From NCBI RefSeq assembly GCF_039134705.1, contig NZ_CP146256.1, positions 1,302,001 through 1,366,000 on the forward strand: a stretch of 64,000 nt of DNA. The letters are read 5' to 3'. Positions 52,263 through 61,356 of the stretch are shown piece by piece. The position numbers and the translations under genes were made by a program. The notes beneath the pieces are model-generated. The model had not been told where the DNA came from. It made no database searches and saw only the letters and a program-made list of their open reading frames with translations. The DNA is from Kineothrix sp. IPX-CK. Lineage in GTDB: Bacteria > Bacillota > Clostridia > Lachnospirales > Lachnospiraceae. The stretch's first letter is position 1. Each line of letters starts with the position of its first letter.

Positions 52263-53219
52263 ATGTTAAAGAAATGGATTACAATGCTATTGTGTTTACT
52301 CGTTATTGCCAGCTTTTCGGCATGCGGCAGTAAAAAACAGGAGAACAAGCCGGATGAAAGCAGTGAAGCGGTCAGCAGCACAGATCAGACAAACCAGTCG
52401 GATGAAAGTCCGCTTAAAGTTTATGTTACCTTTAATGCGATGAAAGAGTTTGTTACAGCAGTTGGAAAAGATAAAGTAGAAGTTGCAACGATCATACCAG
52501 ATGGCATGGAACCACACGACTTTGAGCCCAAAGCGCAGGATATTGCCGGACTCAGTTCAGCTAAGATATTTGTTTACAGCGGTCTGGGAATGGAAGCATG
52601 GGCGGAAGAAGCAATTAAAGCTGCTGATAATACAGATTTAATTATAGTAGAAGCATCTAAAGGAGCTGATGTTATTGAGAATACGGACCAGGAGGAAATA
52701 GAAGAGCACGGGCAGTATGATCCTCATATCTGGCTTAGCTTAAAAGGTGCTGAATCTGAGGTAAAGAATATTAAAGATGCACTTGTTCAAGCAGATCCAT
52801 CCAATAAAGATTATTACGAAGCAAACTGCGATGATTTTATTTCGCAGCTTGAAGATCTTTATAATGAATATAATGAGAAGTTTCAGTCTGTAGAAAAAAA
52901 GAGCTTTGTAACGGGTCATGCCGCATTCGGGTATCTTTGCAGGGATTTTGGATTAGAGCAAAACAGCGTGGAAGATACGTTTGCGGAAGGAGAACCGAGT
53001 GCACAGCAGTTGACGGAACTTGTGGAATATTGTAAAGAAAACGATGTAAGCACTATTTTTGCTGAAGAAATGGCAAGTCAGGAGGTCTCCCAGACATTAG
53101 CCGATGAGGTTGGTGCAAAAGTGGATACTATTTATACTATGGAAAGTAACGAGGATGATATGACGTATCTGGAACGTATGTCAGATAACCTATCTAAGAT
53201 TTATGAAAGTTTAAAATAG
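52263..53219 (+). CDS. znuA: Zinc-binding lipoprotein ZnuA
   Basis: A 318-residue cluster A-I binding protein. Lipoprotein signal with lipobox SFSAC (C21). Metal-ligand histidines are seen in GMEPHDFEPK, YDPHIWLS and VTGHAAFGYL. The His-rich loop of Gram-negative ZnuA is reduced to a short acidic stretch (TDQEEIEEHGQ). GGGAGG precedes the ATG. It delivers zinc to ZnuBC. Confidence 0.9.
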   Translation: MLKKWITMLLCLLVIASFSACGSKKQENKPDESSEAVSSTDQTNQSDESPLKVYVTFNAMKEFVTAVGKDKVEVATIIPDGMEPHDFEPKAQDIAGLSSAKIFVYSGLGMEAWAEEAIKAADNTDLIIVEASKGADVIENTDQEEIEEHGQYDPHIWLSLKGAESEVKNIKDALVQADPSNKDYYEANCDDFISQLEDLYNEYNEKFQSVEKKSFVTGHAAFGYLCRDFGLEQNSVEDTFAEGEPSAQQLTELVEYCKENDVSTIFAEEMASQEVSQTLADEVGAKVDTIYTMESNEDDMTYLERMSDNLSKIYESLK

Positions 53220-53229
53220 ATAACCTGGT

Positions 53230-53256
53230 AAAAAGCTCAATAATATTGAGCTTTTT
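53230..53256 (+). terminator. znuA terminator
   Basis: Stem AAAAAGCTCAATA/TATTGAGCTTTTT just behind the stop codon, T-rich end. Confidence 0.85.
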
Positions 53257-53311
53257 ATTATGTGTTTTATTCTGCCGTTCCATGGAGATTAATCACATCC
53301 GCCCATACTGA

Positions 53312-53344
53312 TTTAAGGTTTATTTAAGGTTCCTTTGGTATAGT
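53312..53344 (+). promoter_or_regulatory. Direct-repeat operator and -10 of the two-component operon
   Basis: TTTAAGGTT at 53312-53320 and again at 53323-53331 (11-base period), then 7 bases and TATAGT (53339-53344). The repeats sit where a -35 would be, as for OmpR/PhoB-type activators. Confidence 0.65.
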
Positions 53345-53433
53345 TTTTATAAAGAAAAAAGATCATGTCGGATTTGAATTTCTGAACCATTTGGATATGA
53401 TGAAAAAAGATGATACGGAGGGAGAATTCGCAT

Positions 53434-54111
53434 ATGAGAATCTTGCTGGCTGAGGACGAAAAGGAACTGTCGAATGCTCTTGTGGCAATTTTAAAGCATA
53501 ATAACTATTCGGTAGACCCGGTATATGATGGAGCCGATGCGTTGGATTACGGATTGTCGGGGAATTACGATGTAATCGTGCTGGATATTATGATGCCTAA
53601 AATGGATGGCATTAAGGTGTTGGAGCAGCTAAGGCAGCAGGGAATCCATACCCCCGTTCTCATGTTAACCGCCAAGACGGAAGTCGAGGACCGGATTCTC
53701 GGGTTAGATAAGGGCGCGGACGATTATTTAAGCAAGCCCTTCGCCATGGGAGAGCTGTTAGCCAGAATACGTGCCATGGGGAGGAGAAAGTCGGAATTTA
53801 CTCCGAATCTTATAGAAGCGGGAAATATCAGCCTGAATAAAGAAAATTACGAGCTGTCCAACGGGCAGTCCATGTTAAGGCTTGGAAATAAGGAATTCCA
53901 GATGATGGAGATGCTGATGGTAAATCCTAAGCGCTTAATTTCTACGGAGCAGTTCATGGAACGAATATGGGGATATGACGCCGAAGCGGAAATCAACGTG
54001 GTATGGGTATACATTTCCTATCTGCGCAAAAAGCTTGCCTCCTTGAATGCAAATGTGAAGATCAAAGCGGTGAGAAGCGTAGGCTACACTCTGGAGGAAA
54101 GCGATGATTAA
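53434..54111 (+). CDS. OmpR-family response regulator
   Basis: ATG 53434 with CGGAGGGAG upstream. The 225-residue protein has a receiver domain with E7/D8, phospho-acceptor D51 (VIVLDIMMPKMDG), K in LSKPF, and a Trans_reg_C winged helix (LGNKEFQMMEMLMVNPKRLIS, VWVYISYLRKKL, VRSVGYTL). Overlaps the kinase gene by 8 bases. Probably binds the direct repeats in front of its own gene and those at 58060. Confidence 0.9.
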   Translation: MRILLAEDEKELSNALVAILKHNNYSVDPVYDGADALDYGLSGNYDVIVLDIMMPKMDGIKVLEQLRQQGIHTPVLMLTAKTEVEDRILGLDKGADDYLSKPFAMGELLARIRAMGRRKSEFTPNLIEAGNISLNKENYELSNGQSMLRLGNKEFQMMEMLMVNPKRLISTEQFMERIWGYDAEAEINVVWVYISYLRKKLASLNANVKIKAVRSVGYTLEESDD

Positions 54112-55330
54112 GAAATTACAGAGAAAATTCATTATGATTACCATGGGCTCGCTGCTTTTGGTCATGCTGCTTCTAATGGGTACCATTAACGGAATTAATC
54201 TGTACCAGATGCAGCAGCGGCTGAATGGGGCCATAGCCATTTTATCGCAGAATCAAGGGAAATTTCCGAAGTTCGAAAAAAAGGAGCCTCCAAAGGGAGG
54301 CTCCCGCTCGGATTTCGAAATGAATGAAGAGACTCAGTTTGCAACAAGGTATTTTGTTGTAAGGATAGGGGAAGCGGGGGATATTATGGAAATCGATACG
54401 AGCCATATCGCCATATCCTCCGAAGCGGCGATGGACTATGCCACACAGGTGCTTTCCTCAGGCAAAGAGAGTGGTTATCTGGACAATTACAAATATTCTC
54501 TCGTTTGGAGTTCGGACGGATATATGCTGATTTTTGTATTTTGTAAGGAGCAGATTGCTACCGTTACGAAGTTCTTGTTCAATTCCTGTGCGGTAGCAGT
54601 CATAACCTTTATTCTAATGTTCCTCATGGTATCCGTATTTTCCAGAAGGGCCATTAAGCCTATTATCGAAAATGCGGAGAAGCAGAAGCAATTCATTACG
54701 GATGCGGGACACGAGATAAAGACACCCATAGCGATCATATCGGCAAATGCGGATGTGCTTGAACTGACAGGGGGGAGCAGCGAATGGATTACCAGCATCC
54801 GCAATCAGATATCCAGACTGGACAAGCTGGTCAAAAACCTGCTCATGCTCTCAAGAATGGAAGAGGATAATCTGAAGCTGGTGCTTACGGACATGAACTT
54901 AAGCAGGACAGTAGAAGAAATCGCGGGTTCTTTTCAGCCGGTAGCAGAGATGCAGGACAAGAAATTTCAACTGGATATCCAGCCCGGACTTATGTTCCAT
55001 GGAGATGAGAACAGTATTCAGCAGTTAGTCTCTACCCTGGTGGATAACGCCATGAAATATTCCAACGAGGGAGGCATCGTAGGGGTCACTCTGTCGGCAG
55101 CCAGGAAAGGCGTGAAGCTGGAGGTATACAATACTGTGTTTGAACTGGATACGAAGAACCTTGATAAGCTGTTCGATCGATTTTACCGGGCGGACGCTTC
55201 CCGCGCCAGAGAGACCGGCGGCTACGGCATCGGACTGTCCATCGCCAAGTCTATTGTGGAGGCCCATCATGGAAAGATCGGAGCCAAAAGTGATGACGGG
55301 CGCTCCATAATATTTACTGTAATTCTATAA
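54104..55330 (+). CDS. Membrane sensor histidine kinase
   Basis: A 408-residue kinase: membrane helix near residues 9-31, an extracellular loop of about 120 residues with a basic and an acidic patch (KFEKKEPPKGGSRSDFEMNE), a second helix near 157-180, HisKA box FITDAGHEIKTPI with H203, and HATPase motifs (NAMKYSN, GGYGIGLSIAKSI). Co-translated with the preceding regulator. Its 3' end overlaps the convergent aldo/keto reductase by 17 bases. Confidence 0.9.
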   Translation: MIKKLQRKFIMITMGSLLLVMLLLMGTINGINLYQMQQRLNGAIAILSQNQGKFPKFEKKEPPKGGSRSDFEMNEETQFATRYFVVRIGEAGDIMEIDTSHIAISSEAAMDYATQVLSSGKESGYLDNYKYSLVWSSDGYMLIFVFCKEQIATVTKFLFNSCAVAVITFILMFLMVSVFSRRAIKPIIENAEKQKQFITDAGHEIKTPIAIISANADVLELTGGSSEWITSIRNQISRLDKLVKNLLMLSRMEEDNLKLVLTDMNLSRTVEEIAGSFQPVAEMQDKKFQLDIQPGLMFHGDENSIQQLVSTLVDNAMKYSNEGGIVGVTLSAARKGVKLEVYNTVFELDTKNLDKLFDRFYRADASRARETGGYGIGLSIAKSIVEAHHGKIGAKSDDGRSIIFTVIL

Positions 55331-56309
55331 TTTTATCGATCCGGGCAAGCTCCTGCGTCGTAAAGGAAGTATTTGCCAGGGCCTTGATATTATCGAGAAT
55401 CTGTGACGGTTTGGATGCGCCGATCAGCACGCTGGTTACCATGCCGTCGCGAAGGATCCAGCTTAACGCCATTTCTGCCAGGGTCTGTCCCCTGTCTTTT
55501 GCCAATTCGTTGAGCATTTGTATCTGTGTCAGCTTTTCCTTGGTCAAAGAGGAGCCCGTAAGGAAGCGTCCGTCTGTCATAATCCGGCTATCCTGCGGAA
55601 TACCATTCAGATATCTGTCGGTGAGCATGCCCTGAGCCAAAGGGCTGAACGCGATAATTCCCTTTTTCAGCTTTACTGCTGTTTTCTTCAGACCATTTTC
55701 CTCGATGGAACGGTCGAAGATAGAATACCGGTTTTGATTGATGATGAACGGGCAGTGCAGCTCGTCCAATATAGCGGAAGCCTTTTTCAAGGTCTCTCCG
55801 TCGTAGTTGGAAAGTCCTACATACAGAGCTTTGCCGCTTGTTACGCACTGTGCCAGCGCGCTCATGGTCTCTTCCAGAGGCGTGTCGGGGTCCATGCGGT
55901 GATGATAGAAGATATCCACATAATCCAGGCCCATGCGCTTTAGGCTTTGGTCCAGACTGGCGATGAGATATTTGCGGCTGCCCCAGTTGCCGTAAGGGCC
56001 TTCCCACATGTCATAGCCGGCCTTCGTACTGATGATCAGCTCATCGCGGTATGCCTTGAAGTTTTCTTCCAGAAGGAGTCCCAGATTTTTTTCGGCGCTG
56101 CCGGGAGCGGGCCCATAGTTGTTCGCCAGATCAAAATGGGTGATGCCGTTATCGAAAGCGGTAAAACATAGCTGTTTCATGTTTTCATAAGAAGCGGTAT
56201 CTCCGAAGTTGTGCCAAAGTCCGAGAGAAATGGCCGGCAATTGCAGGCCGCTGCCGCCGCAATGACAGTAGGTCATAGATTGATAGCGTGAAGATGATGC
56301 TTCGTACAT
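55314..56309 (-). CDS. Aldo/keto reductase (YghZ-like)
   Basis: ATG at 56309 behind AAGGAG; the longer frame is not needed. 331 residues with the AKR barrel signature: GITHFDLANNYGPAPGSAE, KAGYDMWEGPYGNWGSRKYL, DYVDIFYHHRMD, ALYVGLSNY, FSPLAQGMLTDRYL, SVLIGASKPSQI. This pattern fits YghZ/KCNAB-type reductases that reduce aldehydes such as L-glyceraldehyde 3-phosphate with NADPH. Stands alone on the minus strand. Confidence 0.85.
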   Translation of the reverse strand: MYEASSSRYQSMTYCHCGGSGLQLPAISLGLWHNFGDTASYENMKQLCFTAFDNGITHFDLANNYGPAPGSAEKNLGLLLEENFKAYRDELIISTKAGYDMWEGPYGNWGSRKYLIASLDQSLKRMGLDYVDIFYHHRMDPDTPLEETMSALAQCVTSGKALYVGLSNYDGETLKKASAILDELHCPFIINQNRYSIFDRSIEENGLKKTAVKLKKGIIAFSPLAQGMLTDRYLNGIPQDSRIMTDGRFLTGSSLTKEKLTQIQMLNELAKDRGQTLAEMALSWILRDGMVTSVLIGASKPSQILDNIKALANTSFTTQELARIDKIIELQ

Positions 56310-56324
56310 AATTTTTCTCCTTAT

Positions 56325-56345
56325 ATGATTATTGATGATAATCAT
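56325..56345 (-). promoter_or_regulatory. Palindrome upstream of the aldo/keto reductase
   Basis: ATGATTAT-N5-ATAATCAT, perfect arms, 15 bases before the start codon and just behind a possible -35/-10 pair. Resembles Fur/PerR-type boxes; the binding protein is unknown. Confidence 0.45.
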
Positions 56346-56370
56346 AGTATTGCCTTAAATATAAGGGAAG

Positions 56371-57075
56371 TCAAGACCTTTGGGCGAGGTTCTCCAAATC
56401 TGCTTTACGGCTCGCTGTGGTTGAGGCGGTCAATAAGGTAAAAGCGACAATAAGCAAAACGATGCACACCCAGATCCCTGTTATGTCTAAGCTGACCACA
56501 GAAATAAATCCAATAACGACGCCCAAATGATAGAAAATAAGAGTTAACATAAAAAATTTAAATTTCTGCAGCTCTGCGGATTTCTTTGTACGGCAATATT
56601 CGGTGAAAGAATAAACGGTTTGTCTTAAATTATTTGTAGAGAAAATGGTGGAACTGGCATATCCCTTTGCGCCGCTGAAGGTTCCCCATTGTAAGCCGGC
56701 CATAGCAAAGATCGGGTAAAGAGCGACGATAGGATTCATTTCGGCAGGCAAAAAGCCTGCAAATAAAACGCCTATCATTTCCGCAATGATACAAATGTAC
56801 CGCATATCAGTCTTAACATATTTCGGCAGCAGGAAAGCGATAACTAACGTAATTATGTAGATGAGCAGCGAAAATGTGTGAATCAATATTTCACTCATGC
56901 TTCCATGAAGCCAGCCGACCATCAGATATATCATATTTGAAGTTTGTGAGGAACCGAAATTCCCCCCTCTTTCCAGCAGGGCATAAGCACCTAAGAAACC
57001 GCCTACCATCGACATATTATAATGCAAAAGCAAATCTATTTCATTTTTAATCCATTTAACCATGATCATAACCAT
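56371..57075 (-). CDS. YoaK/DUF1275-family membrane protein
   Basis: A 234-residue protein with about six membrane helices; family segments are MVGGFLGAYALLERGGNFGSSQTSN, PIFAMAGLQWGTFSGAKGYASSTIFSTNNLRQTV (in pieces) and FYHLGVVIGFISVV. YoaK-type proteins have an unknown transport or membrane function. Several in-frame starts lie close together (57075, 57069, 57063), so the exact start is open. Divergent from the LysR gene, which may control it. Confidence 0.75.
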   Translation of the reverse strand: MVMIMVKWIKNEIDLLLHYNMSMVGGFLGAYALLERGGNFGSSQTSNMIYLMVGWLHGSMSEILIHTFSLLIYIITLVIAFLLPKYVKTDMRYICIIAEMIGVLFAGFLPAEMNPIVALYPIFAMAGLQWGTFSGAKGYASSTIFSTNNLRQTVYSFTEYCRTKKSAELQKFKFFMLTLIFYHLGVVIGFISVVSLDITGIWVCIVLLIVAFTLLTASTTASRKADLENLAQRS

Positions 57076-57172
57076 GCCTTTCCTATACTACGCACAATAG
57101 AATAGCACATTGACCTGATTATCTAAAATACATATAATATATTTAATATCATACTTGAAAGGTATCATAAAT

Positions 57173-58054
57173 ATGGAGTTAAGGACTTTACGATATTTTC
57201 TCACTGTAGCGCAGGAATTAAATATTACACACGCGGCCAGGAAGCTGAATATTTCCCAGCCGCCTTTAAGCCGTCAGCTGGCACAGCTGGAGGAGGAGCT
57301 TGGCGTTTCACTGTTCATTCGCGGAAAGCGTAAGATTCAACTGACCGAGGAAGGTAAATATTTGGCACAGCAGGCAGAGCATATTTTAAATATGGCTAAT
57401 CATACGACCCAGCAGCTAACGCAAATGAGAGAGCAAATCGTAAAAGGCTTTCTTTCCATCGACGTGACGGAGACCTGCAGCGCCAGTATTCTGCCTGATA
57501 TTATCCCCGCTTTTCAGAAACAGTATCCTCTTATCAGCTATGACATATGGTGCGGCAACAGCAATGATATATGTCAGCGGCTGGAGCAGGGCATAGCCGA
57601 AATCGGCTTTATCCGCGAGCCCTTTAACTCATCAAATTTTGAAGCAGTTTCTCTTAAAAAAGAAACCTGGATAGCGGTTGTAAGCAAGGATCACCCTTTG
57701 GCAGCGCAGACAGAGATTCAATTGGACGAGCTATGTGAGGAGCCTTTGTTTATTCCTTCAAGACAGCCTTTGCAAAGTGAAATTCACAATTGGTTTTTAG
57801 AAATCGCAAAGCCTTGCCATGTGCTCTGTCTATATAATCAGATTGCGAGTATTATACCTTTGGTCATATCTAATATGGGAATCGCTATCAGTCCCATCTC
57901 TGTCAAGCGGTATACCGATAACAGTAAGTTAGCATATTTAAACATCGTTTCCCCAGAACACATTTCCTATTTATCTATGATCCGTAAACGACAGCATGTA
58001 CTGCCCGCCAATGCGGAGGTATTTTGGAATTTTATACTAGGGCAGAATTTATAA
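57173..58054 (+). CDS. LysR-family regulator
   Basis: ATG 57173 (GAAAGG upstream) gives a 293-residue regulator with the N-terminal winged helix (LRYFLTVAQELNITHAARKLNISQPPLSRQLAQLEEEL) and a periplasmic-binding-like effector domain. Divergent from the YoaK-family gene, its likely target. Effector unknown. Confidence 0.85.
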   Translation: MELRTLRYFLTVAQELNITHAARKLNISQPPLSRQLAQLEEELGVSLFIRGKRKIQLTEEGKYLAQQAEHILNMANHTTQQLTQMREQIVKGFLSIDVTETCSASILPDIIPAFQKQYPLISYDIWCGNSNDICQRLEQGIAEIGFIREPFNSSNFEAVSLKKETWIAVVSKDHPLAAQTEIQLDELCEEPLFIPSRQPLQSEIHNWFLEIAKPCHVLCLYNQIASIIPLVISNMGIAISPISVKRYTDNSKLAYLNIVSPEHISYLSMIRKRQHVLPANAEVFWNFILGQNL

Positions 58055-58059
58055 TAAAC

Positions 58060-58114
58060 TTTAAGTAAATTTAAAGTAAAGTTTAAGGTTCGTTTTAGGT
58101 ACAGACGATACAAT
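58060..58114 (+). promoter_or_regulatory. Direct-repeat operator and -10 of the VTC operon
   Basis: TTTAAG-like repeats begin at 58060, 58070, 58082 (TTTAAGGTT) and 58093 (TTTTAGGTA); then 7 bases and TACAAT (58109-58114). The last two copies and the -10 have the same geometry as 53312-53344. Confidence 0.65.
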
Positions 58115-58156
58115 GAACCTATCAAAAGCAGCACGCAAATGATAGGAGGAATTAGG

Positions 58157-58903
58157 ATGAGTCAGTATCAGGGAACCTTTAAACGGTATGAAAAGAAGTA
58201 TTTGCTCAGTGAGAAGACATATAGATTGCTAAGAGGGCGGCTGGAGGATTATATGGTTATCGATCATTTCGGTAAGACTACCATCTGTAATATCTACTTC
58301 GATACGCCAAATCATCAGCTGATTTGCAGCTCGTTAGAGAAGCCGGTCTATAAGGAAAAGCTAAGGCTTAGAAGTTATGGAACACCTGCGGAGGGGACGC
58401 CGGTATTCGTAGAATTGAAGAAGAAGTACAAGGGAGTCGTATACAAGCGCAGAGAGAAAATGGAGCTGACGGAAAGCGAACATTACCTCTACGACAATCT
58501 CCCTGTTCCGAGGACGAGCCAGATTGTCCGTGAAATTAACTGGTTTCTGAATTTTTATAAGAATTTACGGCCAGCAATGTATATTTCCTACAGCAGAATT
58601 GCCATGTATGGCAGCGATGATCCGGAACTGAGGATTACCTTCGACTGCGATATATTATGGAGAGAAGAGGAGTTGTATCTGGAAGCGGGAGTATGGGGCA
58701 GTCCTTTGCTGGAAAAGGGACAGAGGCTCATGGAAATCAAGATTGCGGGATCTATGCCCTTATGGCTTTCCCGTATACTTGGCGAACTGGACATTTATCC
58801 GGTGTCATTTTCAAAATACGGACGGGGCTATCAATTTGCTCAGCAGAATAGAGAAAAGAAAAATGAAATCACGATACGAAAAGGAGAAATGAAATATGCT
58901 TAA
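58157..58903 (+). CDS. VTC-domain protein (polyphosphate polymerase-like)
   Basis: ATG 58157 behind AGGAGG. 248 residues with the VTC tunnel-fold pattern: RYEKKYLLSEKTYRLLRGRL, TICNIYFDTPNHQLI, YKEKLRLRSYG, VFVELKKKYKGVVYKRREKM, LRITFDCDILWR and MEIKIAG. Basic and acidic residues in alternate strands are those that bind triphosphate and metal. Overlaps DUF4956 by 8 bases. VTC proteins of bacteria are thought to make or bind polyphosphate; with DUF4956 they form a conserved pair. Confidence 0.8.
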   Translation: MSQYQGTFKRYEKKYLLSEKTYRLLRGRLEDYMVIDHFGKTTICNIYFDTPNHQLICSSLEKPVYKEKLRLRSYGTPAEGTPVFVELKKKYKGVVYKRREKMELTESEHYLYDNLPVPRTSQIVREINWFLNFYKNLRPAMYISYSRIAMYGSDDPELRITFDCDILWREEELYLEAGVWGSPLLEKGQRLMEIKIAGSMPLWLSRILGELDIYPVSFSKYGRGYQFAQQNREKKNEITIRKGEMKYA

Positions 58904-59561
58904 CTCGATATTAACCGATACATTTTCTATACAGAGCTTTTTGATCTGCATCGCATGCTCACTGATTATGGGTGCTGTCATTGCTTGGATACACAGCAGA
59001 TACAACGACAGCAGCAAGGGTTTCATCATGACACTGGCGCTGTTGCCGGCCATGGTACAGATGGTGATCATGCTGGTGAATGGCAATCTGGGAACCGGAA
59101 TAGCGGTAATGGGTGCCTTCAGTCTCGTGCGTTTCCGCTCCATACCGGGAAGTGCTAAGGAAATCAGCAGTATTTTTCTTTCCATGGCGATAGGTCTTGC
59201 CACCGGTACCGGGTATATTACAGCGGCTATAATTTTTGTAGTAATTGTAGGCGGTGTGAGCATCCTTTATAATATTACCGATTTCGGTGAGCCGGGACAG
59301 AAAGAAAAGGAGCTGAGGGTCACGATACCGGAGGGTCTTAACTATACAGGCATGTTCAACGATTTATTTGAGAAATATACGACGAAATCCCAGCTTGTCA
59401 GGGTGAAGACTGCCAATATGGGCAGTCTCTACAAGCTGGAGTACCGAATCGCCCTGCGGGATACGCAGCAGGAAAAGGAATTTATCGATGATTTGCGATG
59501 CAGAAACGGGAATCTGGAAATAACCTGCGGAAGAATAAGTTCCGGAAGCGAAGAGCTATAA
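58896..59561 (+). CDS. DUF4956 membrane protein
   Basis: A 221-residue protein with three to four N-terminal membrane helices (residues 10-120, with MGAFSLVRFRSIPGSAKEIS in a loop) and a soluble C-terminal domain of about 90 residues. This is the DUF4956 pattern, which in Firmicutes and others is next to VTC genes. Start overlaps VTC. Its role is probably as membrane partner of the VTC protein. Confidence 0.8.
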   Translation: MLNSILTDTFSIQSFLICIACSLIMGAVIAWIHSRYNDSSKGFIMTLALLPAMVQMVIMLVNGNLGTGIAVMGAFSLVRFRSIPGSAKEISSIFLSMAIGLATGTGYITAAIIFVVIVGGVSILYNITDFGEPGQKEKELRVTIPEGLNYTGMFNDLFEKYTTKSQLVRVKTANMGSLYKLEYRIALRDTQQEKEFIDDLRCRNGNLEITCGRISSGSEEL

Positions 59562-59601
59562 TATGCAACCAGCAGAAGAAAAGAAAGGTATGGTTAGTAA
59601 T

Positions 59602-61317
59602 ATGATAAATATAAAAAGAAGAAAGTGGAAAAGCATGGTGGCCGTTCTGGCAGCGGCAGCTTTCATAACGGGCTGCGGGAGCGAACAAGGGAACAATGCC
59701 CAGGAAGTGACCCAGGAGGTGGCTGCCGGCGAGCAGACGGCTTCGGACAGTGCGTCGGGTGTACAGACGCAGGAATCTCTGTCCGCGGAATCACAGATAG
59801 AGATAGATAAGGAATTCACAGCGAGTGATTTAGATGTAGGATATGAAGAAAGCACAGCAGTGAAGGTCACATTAAACGGAGACAGCGCCGAGATATCGGG
59901 AAACGGAGCGAAGGCAGAGGGAAATGTGGTGACGATCAGCGACGAGGGCACCTATGTGCTGTCGGGAGTACTTACGGACGGACAGATCATAGTGGATGCG
60001 GAGGATACCGATAAGGTCCAGTTGGTGTTGAACGGAGTTACGCTGTCCGCCTCAGACAGTGCCCCCATATATATTAAGAATGCGGATAAGGTATTCATTA
60101 CCTTAGAGGAAGGAAGTGAGAATACGCTGACCGACGGGGCGGAGTATGTTCAGACCGACGATAATGAAGTAGATGCGGTCATTTTCAGCAAGGCGGATTT
60201 GACGATTAACGGCAGCGGTGTCCTAAATATCACCGGAAACTATAAGCATGGAATCGCCTCCAAGGACGACCTCGTCATAACCGGAGGTACCTTTAATATT
60301 ACAGCCGTAAAGGATGCTTTGAACGGAAAGGATTGCGTGAAGATCAAGGAAGGAATCTTCAACCTAACCGTAACGGATGGTAACGGGATACAGTCCAAGA
60401 ACGGTGACGATGCCACCAAGGGCTATGTATACATTTGCGGCGGAGAGATTAATGTCTTGAACGGGCAGGAAGGAATCGAAGGAACGGCTCTCGTCATTGA
60501 TGGCGGCACGATAGATATTACAGTTCAGGATGACGGACTGAATGCGGCCAGCGCGAGCAGCTCTGAGGAAACCGAAGAGACCGGCGGTTTTGGCGGGGGA
60601 GGCAGCGAAATGGCAAACGATACGAACTGTTATATCGCCATAAACGGAGGCTCCCTCACGATAGATGCAGGCGGGGATGGAATTGACAGCAACGGCTCCA
60701 TTTATGTAACGGGAGGAACCACTTATGTAACCGGGCCTGCCGACAACGGAAATTCAGGTCTGGATTATAACGGCAGCGCACAGATTACCGGAGGAATCTT
60801 CGTGGTAACCGGAAGTTCCGGCATGGCGCAGGGATTTTCGGACAGCTCTACCCAATATTCCTTATTATATAACCTCGCCTCTGCAGCTTCAGCAGGAACG
60901 GAGACGACGCTTACCGATGCGGACGGCAATGTGATAATATCAGTTACGCCTAAGAAGCAATACCAGTCGGTTTTGATAAGCACTCCTGAGCTTCAGAAGG
61001 ATGCAACTTACACCTTGACTTCTGGTGACCAGACGGCAGAGATTACGTTATCCGGCGTAGTTACGAGCAATGGACAGCAAAGCGGCTTCGGCGGAGGGCA
61101 GGGAAAGATGAACAGGGATGGAGAGAGACCGGACGTAAGTCAGATGCCTCAGGGCGGAGAAAGACCGGATGGAACGCAGACGCCTGCGGACGGAGAAATG
61201 CCGGATATACCTTCGGACGCAGAGATGCCGGAGGATGGCCAGACGCCTCCGGACGGACAGACACCGCCTGAGAACGGCGGACCATCGCAGGATGATGAGA
61301 CTGAACTGCCAGAATAA
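59602..61317 (+). CDS. Cthe_2159-like carbohydrate-binding lipoprotein
   Basis: ATG 59602 gives a lipoprotein leader (AVLAAAAFITGC, lipobox ITGC); ATG 59590 is an alternative and the RBS does not decide. About 571 residues: a Gly/Asn-rich parallel beta-helix-like repeat region (VTISDEGTYVLSGVLTDG, NGKDCVKIKEG, DGLNAASAS, GGDGIDSNGSIYVTGG) as in Cthe_2159 proteins, which bind pectic or cellulosic polymers and calcium, and a Pro/Asp/Gly-rich tail. Third gene of the VTC operon, which often has such a surface protein. Confidence 0.7.
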   Translation: MINIKRRKWKSMVAVLAAAAFITGCGSEQGNNAQEVTQEVAAGEQTASDSASGVQTQESLSAESQIEIDKEFTASDLDVGYEESTAVKVTLNGDSAEISGNGAKAEGNVVTISDEGTYVLSGVLTDGQIIVDAEDTDKVQLVLNGVTLSASDSAPIYIKNADKVFITLEEGSENTLTDGAEYVQTDDNEVDAVIFSKADLTINGSGVLNITGNYKHGIASKDDLVITGGTFNITAVKDALNGKDCVKIKEGIFNLTVTDGNGIQSKNGDDATKGYVYICGGEINVLNGQEGIEGTALVIDGGTIDITVQDDGLNAASASSSEETEETGGFGGGGSEMANDTNCYIAINGGSLTIDAGGDGIDSNGSIYVTGGTTYVTGPADNGNSGLDYNGSAQITGGIFVVTGSSGMAQGFSDSSTQYSLLYNLASAASAGTETTLTDADGNVIISVTPKKQYQSVLISTPELQKDATYTLTSGDQTAEITLSGVVTSNGQQSGFGGGQGKMNRDGERPDVSQMPQGGERPDGTQTPADGEMPDIPSDAEMPEDGQTPPDGQTPPENGGPSQDDETELPE

Positions 61318-61356
61318 TAAATATTTACAGCTTTTAACTCAGCTTATAATACAATG

